From: Mxb001 sp049317345
Lineage (GTDB): Bacteria; Actinomycetota; Actinomycetes; S36-B12
DNA length: 11,695 nucleotides
Reading direction: 5' to 3'
Assembly: GCA_049317345.1 (NCBI GenBank)
Contig: JBMOIL010000079.1
Location: 1-11,695 of the forward strand
Positions 1 through 4,705 of the stretch are shown here, piece after piece (position 1 is the first letter of the stretch; every line of letters starts with the position of its first letter). Under the pieces are notes generated by a model. The model saw only the letters and a list, made by a program, of their open reading frames with translations. It was not told where the DNA came from and ran no database searches. A program made the position numbers and the translations under genes.

Positions 1-37
1 GCCCCGCCACGGCGTACTCCCGCTGCTCACCGGCCAT
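1..37 (-). CDS. Possible 5' end of a divergent gene running off the left edge
   Basis: An ATG at 37-35 on the minus strand opens a frame that stays open to the window edge (12 codons, reading MAGEQREYAVAG) with G/C in nearly every third position. The frame is also open upstream to a GTG at 133, but that part uses rarer codons (AGA, GGA, TCA, TCT), so the ATG looks the better start. There is no Shine-Dalgarno in front of either. A TACGCT lies 9 nt before the ATG and could be a -10 for a leaderless transcript. The product is not recognisable from 12 residues. If real, the gene is divergent from the small ORF and transporter to its right. Confidence 0.2.
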   Translation of the reverse strand, partial: MAGEQREYAVAG

Positions 38-134
38 GTCGGCAGCGTAATCGCCCGGCGAGTCGTCAGAGTCTCCTCTGTCGGGCCTGCCCGTTGAGGC
101 CGGGCGGGACGGCCCCGTCCCGCGCGTCGGCACC

Positions 135-188
135 GGTCACGGGGCCGGCGACGAAGCGCGGGTGCACAATGGGGCCGGCCCCGTGGCC
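135..188. repeat. 15-bp inverted repeat upstream of the small ORF
   Basis: The arms 135-149 and 174-188 are complementary over 15 bp with one T-G pair; the inner 12 bp (138-149 and 174-185, cacggggccggc and its complement) are perfect. The 24-nt spacer contains CACAAT preceded by TG (163-170), a weak candidate extended -10. A 12-bp self-palindrome, ggggccggcccc, overlaps the right arm at 171-182. The repeat ends just before the GAAGAGG ribosome binding site at 199-205. It could be an operator around a promoter, or an RNA hairpin in the leader that limits access to that site. Which of these applies is not visible from the sequence. Confidence 0.45.
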
Positions 189-210
189 ACCCATCGTCGA
201 AGAGGTGAGC

Positions 211-315
211 GTGAACACCCAGGCCAAGTCGATCGTCCCCCTCGGCGTGCGCGAGTCCGGCGACACCAATCTGGAGTCGTTGATTCGGGGCAAGGACACC
301 TGGACAGTCTCCTGA
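211..315 (+). CDS. Small 34-aa protein or leader peptide overlapping rarD
   Basis: The GTG at 211 is preceded by GAAGAGG (199-205) at a 5-nt spacing; the alternative GTG at 205 would overlap that site. The frame runs MNTQAKSIVPLGVRESGDT... to the C-terminus GKDTWTVS and stops at TGA 313-315. Of its 34 sense codons, 31 end in G or C, against 16 of 34 in the transporter's frame over the same bases, so this frame is the one under coding selection. The peptide is soluble, has no signal or membrane segment, and I do not recognise a family. Its stop overlaps the first plausible codon of rarD (CTG 312-314), the geometry of translational coupling. It may be a small protein, a regulatory leader peptide controlling the transporter, or the remnant of a larger gene. 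Confidence 0.5.
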   Translation: MNTQAKSIVPLGVRESGDTNLESLIRGKDTWTVS

Positions 316-1244
316 GCGCCGCGCCCCGATCCGAATTCACGAAAGGGCTGCTCTTCGGCGTTGCGGCGTATGGACTATGGGGGGCGTTCCCGCTCTACTT
401 CTCCCTCTTCGACGGCGTCAATCCCATCGAGGTCGTCGCCTACCGCATCGTGTGGTCGCTGGCCTTCTGCGTCCTGCTTCTGCTCATCATGCGCGGCGGG
501 TGGCGGGAGGTCGGTCGCACGTTGCGTGATCGGCGCAGCCTCGTCCTGCTCACGCTGGCATCCATCGCGATCGCGATCAACTGGACGACCTACGTCTACT
601 CCGTATCAACCAACCAGGTGGTCGAAGCCGCCCTCGGCTACTTCATCAATCCCCTGGTCTCCGTGGCCATGGGCATCGTGATCCTGCGCGAGCGACTGCG
701 CGCACCCCAGTGGACGGCGGTCGCGGTCGCGGGGGTCGGCGTACTCATCATCGGTATCGCCGAGGGTGCGGCGCCGTGGATCGGCATCATCCTTGCGCTG
801 AGCTTCGGCAGTTACGGCCTGCTCAAGAAGTTGGCAGGTGCGGGTGCTGTCACCGGCCTCACCGTCGAGACGCTAGTCCTCCTCCCCGTGGCCGGACTCG
901 CCCTGGGCTACTTCGAGGTGCAGGGCAGCGCGGCCGTGACGAGCAGCGGATGGGGCATGGGCGTGCTGCTCGCCCTGCTCGGGCCCGTGACCGCGATCCC
1001 CCTCATGTGGTACGCCGCCGCGGCGAACCGACTCCCCCTGGCCACCCTCGGCGTGCTGCAGTACTCCACACCGACCGTGATCTTCATCCTGGGCATCACG
1101 GTCTTCGGGGATGCCGTCAACACGGGCGAGTGGATTGGCTTCACCCTCATCTGGGTCGCCCTGGCGATCTTCTCCACCGATGCGATACGGCGATCCCGCC
1201 ACCCGAGCCGAGTGGATGCTCTCGAAGTCCCCGAGCCGACCTAG
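312..1244 (+). CDS. rarD: RarD-type EamA-family membrane transporter
   Basis: This is a permease of the drug/metabolite transporter superfamily (EamA, RarD subfamily) in the cytoplasmic membrane. Its substrate is unknown; the name comes from a chloramphenicol-sensitivity phenotype in Pseudomonas. From codon 312 it has 310 residues and about ten hydrophobic segments in two EamA repeats (about residues 11-145 and 155-290). RarD hallmarks are KGLLFGVAAYGLWGAFPLY near the N-terminus, INWTTYVYSV around Asn90, VVEAALGYFINPLVSV with Glu105, and the loop ILRERLRAPQW. The frame is open up to an ATG at 162 and a GTG at 183, but that 50-residue extension is Arg-rich and is the out-of-frame shadow of the small ORF. 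No ATG, GTG or TTG lies between 186 and the family N-terminus. I place the start at CTG 312 (LSAAPRSEFTKG...), overlapping the upstream TGA as CTGA. Expression may therefore depend on coupling. The function call is firm; the exact start is not. Confidence 0.88.
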   Translation: MSAAPRSEFTKGLLFGVAAYGLWGAFPLYFSLFDGVNPIEVVAYRIVWSLAFCVLLLLIMRGGWREVGRTLRDRRSLVLLTLASIAIAINWTTYVYSVSTNQVVEAALGYFINPLVSVAMGIVILRERLRAPQWTAVAVAGVGVLIIGIAEGAAPWIGIILALSFGSYGLLKKLAGAGAVTGLTVETLVLLPVAGLALGYFEVQGSAAVTSSGWGMGVLLALLGPVTAIPLMWYAAAANRLPLATLGVLQYSTPTVIFILGITVFGDAVNTGEWIGFTLIWVALAIFSTDAIRRSRHPSRVDALEVPEPT

Positions 1245-1252
1245 CCTTCCCC

Positions 1253-1310
1253 GTTTTTGCCAGTTATCGGGACTTTTCCGAGCATGGAAGTCCCGATAAC
1301 TGGCAAAAAC
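1253..1310. terminator. 23-bp perfect palindrome between convergent genes, likely bidirectional terminator
   Basis: The arms 1253-1275 and 1288-1310 are perfectly complementary over 23 bp (outer gtttttgccag, inner cgggactt), with a 12-nt loop at 1276-1287. A further CCCCG block flanks each side with a one-base bulge. It starts 8 bp after the rarD stop and ends 5 bp before the regulator's stop, where a shared terminator is expected. The T-run is at the 5' base and the A-run at the 3' base on both strands. No U-tract therefore follows the stem in either direction, unlike a classical intrinsic terminator; actinobacterial terminators often lack U-tracts. A repeated palindromic element is an alternative. 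Confidence 0.7.
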
Positions 1311-1315
1311 CGGGG

Positions 1316-2152
1316 CTAGATGCCGGCGCGCCGCGCCTTGTCGAGGATTTCGGCACGTCCGCTCGCGCCAAGTAGCTGGCCGAGCGCGGTCATGTCGGCC
1401 TTGATGGTGGCGACGCTATAGCCGAGCTCTTCGGCGATCCCGCGGTTGCTGCGGTCGTCGCGCATGAGGACGAGCACCTCGCGCTGGCGGGCCGTGATCT
1501 CGAGAGGCACGACTTCGGTGAGATTGGAGTTTGCCGTGCCACGCAACGCGGAGGCAGCGAGCACCCACATGACGGTGGCGCTGAGGAGCCCATCGATCAT
1601 GGCGCGCAAATGCCAGGTGTGCTCGACGGGGTCGGAGAATCCGAGGATGACGAAACCAACGGGTGCACCCCGATGGCGCAGGGGCAGGAAGGCCATCTCC
1701 CCCGAGGTCGGGAAGTTTCGGAAGAACGGCGCCGCCAGCGGGTAGGTGTCGGCGACCTGCTCCCGAGTCAGCCACTTCTCGGTGCCGATCCGGAAGGTCT
1801 CCGCACCGGGCAGGTGCATGTCTGCGGTCACGCGCGCGTAGACAGCGTTCTCGCGTCGACCCATGCCGTAGGAGGCCACCAGATCGAGGGTGTGACCATC
1901 GGGGCGCGCGGCGTAGACGAGGGCAAGATCGGCCCCAAAGGGAGCGAAAAGGCCCCTGCAGATGGCGAACCCCACCGCATCCCCCTCGGGGAGATCGCTC
2001 AGCATCATCAGGTACGAGATGAGTGGTGTGCCATTGAGCGCGAAGTCCTCGGGACGGGCGATGTCCCCCAGTCGCGCTTCATCCGCACTAGCACCGATCA
2101 CTCGTACTCGGCGGGGTGACTCAGCCGCAGCTGCAGGGCTGCGTCGACTCAT
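1316..2152 (-). CDS. GAF-domain LuxR-type transcriptional regulator
   Basis: The 278-residue protein has a disordered start (about 1-40), a GAF-like sensory region (about 50-200) and a C-terminal LuxR-type helix-turn-helix (about 217-276). The HTH is recognisable from ITARQREVLVLM, NRGIAEELGYSVATIKADM and LGASGRAEILDKARR, matching the GerE/FixJ pattern of TxREREVL, SNKEIAxxLxxSxxTVK and LxVxxRxxAV. There is no receiver domain or membrane segment, so it probably senses a small ligand or redox signal in the cytoplasm and binds DNA directly. The ATG at 2152 is supported by AAGGAGG at 2161-2167 with an 8-nt spacer. It is convergent with the transporter and divergent from the acyl-CoA dehydrogenase. 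The second arrangement suggests it may control that enzyme, itself, or both; this is inferred from position only. The ligand is unknown. Confidence 0.85.
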   Translation of the reverse strand: MSRRSPAAAAESPRRVRVIGASADEARLGDIARPEDFALNGTPLISYLMMLSDLPEGDAVGFAICRGLFAPFGADLALVYAARPDGHTLDLVASYGMGRRENAVYARVTADMHLPGAETFRIGTEKWLTREQVADTYPLAAPFFRNFPTSGEMAFLPLRHRGAPVGFVILGFSDPVEHTWHLRAMIDGLLSATVMWVLAASALRGTANSNLTEVVPLEITARQREVLVLMRDDRSNRGIAEELGYSVATIKADMTALGQLLGASGRAEILDKARRAGI

Positions 2153-2177
2153 CTGCTTCGCCTCCTTTCGCGCGCGG

Positions 2178-2205
2178 GCTATAGCCGGGATATAGACCGG
2201 GTGAA
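2178..2205 (-). promoter_or_regulatory. Candidate promoter of the GAF-LuxR regulator
   Basis: On the minus strand, TTCACC (2205-2200) and TATAGC (2183-2178) are 16 nt apart and lie just upstream of the AAGGAGG of the regulator gene. The -10 overlaps a perfect 10-bp palindrome, ggctatagcc (2177-2186). Two imperfect 11-bp tandem copies, tatagccggga and tatagaccggg (2180-2201), cover the spacer, so a second -10 (TATATC, 2194-2189) is possible. The -35 is far from consensus. The palindrome and tandem repeat are plausible regulator-binding sites, possibly for autoregulation. Confidence 0.3.
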
Positions 2206-2215
2206 TGCACGTGCA
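2206..2215. promoter_or_regulatory. Perfect 10-bp palindrome, candidate operator
   Basis: The sequence tgcacgtgca is its own reverse complement. It sits directly upstream of the candidate -35 of the regulator, in the divergent region shared with the acyl-CoA dehydrogenase. LuxR-type dimers bind dyad-symmetric sites, so this is a candidate operator. The motif is short enough to occur by chance in GC-rich DNA. Confidence 0.25.
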
Positions 2216-2274
2216 CGCATCGCCGACGCGATAAATCTATGACGTCTGCCAGTCGCGGGGGTGGCGGAATGGAA

Positions 2275-2330
2275 TTCGGCTTGCCGTCCCGAACCGTCGG
2301 GGGGATGCGGTAGCGGGGCGGCAAGCCGAA
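2275..2330. repeat. Long hairpin in the divergent intergenic region
   Basis: The arms 2275-2286 and 2319-2330 are a perfect 12-bp inverted repeat (ttcggcttgccg and its complement). They extend inward five more pairs (2287-2291 with 2314-2318, one of them T-G), giving a 17-bp stem with a 22-nt loop. It lies 86 bp before the acyl-CoA dehydrogenase start and 122 bp from the regulator start, so it is not at a gene end. Its left part carries gtcccgaaccgtcg (2286-2299), a 14-mer that recurs exactly at 3667-3680 in the hairpin after the dehydrogenase. No protein-coding gene is supported in 2153-2415; these palindromes are all I see there. Confidence 0.5.
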
Positions 2331-2403
2331 GGCACCATGTCGGAGCAAAGCGGATACATGGAGCGATTCGGACACAAGTCGCCGGTACGTTCTGAACCCT
2401 CCC

Positions 2404-2409
2404 TAGGCT
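2404..2409 (+). promoter_or_regulatory. Candidate -10 for a leaderless acyl-CoA dehydrogenase transcript
   Basis: TAGGCT, a common actinobacterial -10 form, ends 6 nt before the ATG at 2416. Transcription would then begin at or next to the A of the start codon. Consistent with a leaderless mRNA, there is no Shine-Dalgarno sequence in front of this ATG, unlike most genes in the window. No clear -35 is visible at the expected distance. Confidence 0.4.
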
Positions 2410-2415
2410 GATGCC

Positions 2416-3612
2416 ATGACGGCCGTCTCGAGAGCCACCGACCCGTACGACACTCCCGAACGCCGCGCTCTGCGCACGCTGGTCGCCGAGTTCACGGCAC
2501 GGGAGATCGCCCCGAACCTGCCCGCCTGGGAGCAGGCGGGTGAGTTGCCCCGGGACCTGCACCGCAAGGCCGCGGCGGCGGGCATCCTCGGCATCGGCTT
2601 CCCCGACGGGGTCGGAGGATCCGGAGGCGACCTCATCGACGTGGTCGTGATGACCGAGGCTCTCCTCGAGGCCGGTGGCAGTGGTGGCGTGGTCGCGGGC
2701 CTCTTCAGTCACGGCATCGCCCTGCCCCACGTCGTCGACGAGGCTGACCGACGCCGGGAGCGCGGTGACAGGGCCGGGGCGGACGACCTGGTCGAGCGCA
2801 TCATCGAGCCGGTGCTGCGCGGCGAGGCGATCGCGAGCCTCGCCGTGACGGAACCCGACGGCGGCTCCGATGTCGCGCACCTACGCACCCGGGCCATGCG
2901 TGCGGATGGCGGCTGGGATGTCTCGGGTGCGAAGGTCTACATCACCTCGGGCGTGAGAGCGGATGTGGTCGTCGCCGCCGTGCGCACCGGCACCACCGAG
3001 GATGCGGCCGCCGGCATCTCCCTTGTCCTACTCGATCCGAGGGCTCAGGGTTACGCAGCCCCCAGAGCCCTGGAGAAGATGGGCTGGTGGTGCAGTGACA
3101 CCGCCGAGCTCGCCTTCGACGCAGTGCACGTGCCGGAAGGCGACGTCCTCGGTGAGGGAATGGGCTTCGCGTCCCTGGCTCGGCACTTCGTCTCCGAGCG
3201 CATCAGCCTCGCGGTGACGGCCTACTCGACGGCCCAGCGCGCCCTCGATCTCACGGTGGGCTGGGCTCGCAAGCGCGAAACCTTCGGCCGACCGCTCGTG
3301 TCTCGACAGGTCGTGCGACACACCCTGGTGGAGATGGCGCGCCAGATCGACGTGGCCCGCGTCTACACCCGCGATGTCGCACGGCGCTACGCCGAGGGAG
3401 CCGACGTCGTGCTGGCCGCGGTGCAGGCCAAGAAGACCGCCGTTGCGGCATGCGAGTACGTCGTCGACCGCGCTGTGCAGTTCCACGGAGGGATGGGCTA
3501 CATGCGCGAGAGCGAGGTCGAGCGGCACTACCGCGATGCTCGCGTGCTGGGGATCGGCGGCGGCGCCACCGAGGTCATGGACGATCTCGCCGCTCGCCTG
3601 CTCGGCTACTGA
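2416..3612 (+). CDS. Acyl-CoA dehydrogenase family flavoprotein
   Basis: This is a 398-residue FAD enzyme of the usual family length, predicted to oxidise an acyl-CoA to the 2,3-enoyl-CoA and pass electrons to electron-transfer flavoprotein in the cytoplasm. It has the N-terminal helical domain (about 10-135), the middle beta domain with TEPDGGSD (145-152), and the C-terminal helical domain. A full match to the second family signature, QFHGGMGYMRESEVE...RHYRD, spans 355-374. The C-terminal catalytic Glu of short- and medium-chain enzymes (YEGTSEI) is absent: the segment reads GIGGGATEVM. A Glu in FVSERIS (Glu261) occupies the helix-G position that holds the base in long-chain and isovaleryl-CoA dehydrogenases, so activity is likely retained. 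A charged stretch of roughly ten extra residues (DRRRERGDRAGADD) precedes the middle domain. The chain or branch specificity is unknown. It stands alone, divergent from the GAF-LuxR regulator. Confidence 0.9.
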   Translation: MTAVSRATDPYDTPERRALRTLVAEFTAREIAPNLPAWEQAGELPRDLHRKAAAAGILGIGFPDGVGGSGGDLIDVVVMTEALLEAGGSGGVVAGLFSHGIALPHVVDEADRRRERGDRAGADDLVERIIEPVLRGEAIASLAVTEPDGGSDVAHLRTRAMRADGGWDVSGAKVYITSGVRADVVVAAVRTGTTEDAAAGISLVLLDPRAQGYAAPRALEKMGWWCSDTAELAFDAVHVPEGDVLGEGMGFASLARHFVSERISLAVTAYSTAQRALDLTVGWARKRETFGRPLVSRQVVRHTLVEMARQIDVARVYTRDVARRYAEGADVVLAAVQAKKTAVAACEYVVDRAVQFHGGMGYMRESEVERHYRDARVLGIGGGATEVMDDLAARLLGY

Positions 3613-3627
3613 TCCGCGCCCACCCGC

Positions 3628-3685
3628 GTTTGCGACGGTTGGGGACACCTGCGGTGCCCGAAAAGTGTCCCGAACCGTCGTAAAC
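3628..3685. terminator. 21-bp imperfect hairpin between convergent transcription units
   Basis: The arms 3628-3648 and 3665-3685 pair over 21 bp with one G-T wobble and one G-G mismatch (core cgacggtt/aaccgtcg plus ggacac/gtgtcc), around a 16-nt loop. It lies 15 bp after the dehydrogenase stop and 11 bp beyond the end of the polyprenyl synthase gene on the other strand. It is therefore placed to end both that mRNA and the nuo operon. No U-tract follows the stem in either direction. It shares the gtcccgaaccgtcg block with the hairpin at 2275-2330. Confidence 0.65.
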
Positions 3686-3696
3686 CGTGCGTGGGC

Positions 3697-4695
3697 TCAG
3701 CCGGTGCGGGTCACGACGTAGTCGCAAAGTGCGGTCAGCGCGTCGCGCGCGCCACCCTCGGGGAGTGCGACCAGGGTCTGTCGAGCGCGATCGGCCCACT
3801 CGCGAGCCTCGAGACGTGCAGCATCTAACGCCGGGTGATCACGCAGGCGCTTGAGCGCCTCGGCGTGGTCGACATCGTCGTCGAGGGGGCGCGTGAGCAG
3901 CTCGCGCAGGCGGGGGTCGTCATCCGTTGATAGGGCGATCAGCCCGGTCAGGGTCGGCACGCCCTCGCGCAGATCCGTGCCGGGCACCTTGCCCGAAGCA
4001 TCCGAGTCACTGGCGATATCGACGATGTCATCGGCGAGCTGGAAGGCCACACCGATCTGCTCGCCGAAGATGGTCATCGTCTCGACGATCTCCGGTGTCG
4101 CCCCGGCCATCATCGCGCCGAATCGTCCGGATGTGGCGATGAGCGATCCGGTCTTATCTGACAGCACCCGCAGATGGTGGGCAACGGCGTCGCCGCCCTC
4201 CGGTCCGATGGTCTCCCGGATCTGGCCGGTGCACAGCCTCTCGAAGGTGCGGGCCTGGATGCGCACAGCATCCGGGCCGAGGTCAGCGAGGATGTCCGAG
4301 GCCTTGGCGAAGAGGAAGTCACCGGTGAGGATCGCAACGGTGTTGTCCCAGCGGGCGTTGGCCGACGCCGCACCACGGCGCAGGTCCGCCTCGTCCATCA
4401 CATCGTCGTGGTAGAGCGTCGCAAGGTGAGTGAGCTCGACCACCACCGCGGCCGGCACGACACCCGGCGCCTCGGGGTCGCCGAACTCCGCGGCCAGCAG
4501 GACGAGCAGGGGGCGGAAGCGCTTGCCGCCGGCGTCGACGAGGTGCCGGGAGGCCTCCGTCACGAAGGGGTAGTCACTGCGCACCGAAGCACGCAGGAAG
4601 TCCTCCACCCGATTCATCCCAGCAGCGAGCCGGACCTCGAGGGCGGGATCGATCACCCCCAGGCCCATCAGCGACCCAGAGGGATGCGGGCTCAT
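3697..4695 (-). CDS. Long-chain polyprenyl diphosphate synthase, probably for the menaquinone tail
   Basis: This 332-residue trans-prenyltransferase condenses isopentenyl diphosphate onto an allylic primer. GGKRFRP (56-62) binds isopentenyl diphosphate. The first aspartate-rich motif is DDVMD (97-101), followed by the usual Arg-Arg (LRRG). The second is FQLADDIVD (218-226), followed by GKVPGTDLREG. Ala92, five residues before the first motif, is small, as in long-chain (hepta- to decaprenyl) synthases rather than farnesyl or geranylgeranyl types; chain length is inferred from this. The gene starts 10 nt after the nuoN stop on the same strand and is the last gene of the complex I operon. That supports a role in making the side chain of menaquinone, the acceptor for complex I. 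No clear Shine-Dalgarno precedes the ATG at 4695 (or Met10), so translation may depend on reinitiation after nuoN. A bacterial gene symbol such as ispB, hepT or grcC cannot be chosen from sequence alone. Confidence 0.9.
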   Translation of the reverse strand: MSPHPSGSLMGLGVIDPALEVRLAAGMNRVEDFLRASVRSDYPFVTEASRHLVDAGGKRFRPLLVLLAAEFGDPEAPGVVPAAVVVELTHLATLYHDDVMDEADLRRGAASANARWDNTVAILTGDFLFAKASDILADLGPDAVRIQARTFERLCTGQIRETIGPEGGDAVAHHLRVLSDKTGSLIATSGRFGAMMAGATPEIVETMTIFGEQIGVAFQLADDIVDIASDSDASGKVPGTDLREGVPTLTGLIALSTDDDPRLRELLTRPLDDDVDHAEALKRLRDHPALDAARLEAREWADRARQTLVALPEGGARDALTALCDYVVTRTG

Positions 4696-4705
4696 GGCTA
4701 GATAA

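Noticed and set aside
162..311. N-terminal extension of rarD from ATG 162 or GTG 183
   Set aside because: It is Arg-rich and unlike RarD N-termini. Its third-position G/C (16 of 34 over the small ORF) is that of a non-coding frame, and there is no ribosome site at the start.
1253..1310. Palindrome as a CRISPR repeat or transposon end
   Set aside because: It is a single copy, with no spaced array, no transposase in the window, and no target-site duplication seen around it.
1610..2119. 169-codon plus-strand frame opposite the GAF-LuxR gene
   Set aside because: It is antisense to a gene with a clear HTH domain and a strong ribosome site, and no family is recognisable.
2239..2313. 24-codon plus-strand ORF (ATG 2239 to TAG 2311) between the regulator and the dehydrogenase
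   Set aside because: There is no ribosome site, the composition is Gly/Arg-rich, and it runs through the palindrome. It is probably chance.
2179..2880. 233-codon minus-strand frame over the intergenic region and the start of the acyl-CoA dehydrogenase
   Set aside because: Most of it is antisense to a conserved enzyme; the rest crosses the hairpin and promoter region; the product has no recognisable domain.
3851..4701. Plus-strand frames opposite the polyprenyl synthase
   Set aside because: They are shadows of the conserved prenyltransferase gene, with Ser/Arg-rich products of no recognisable family.
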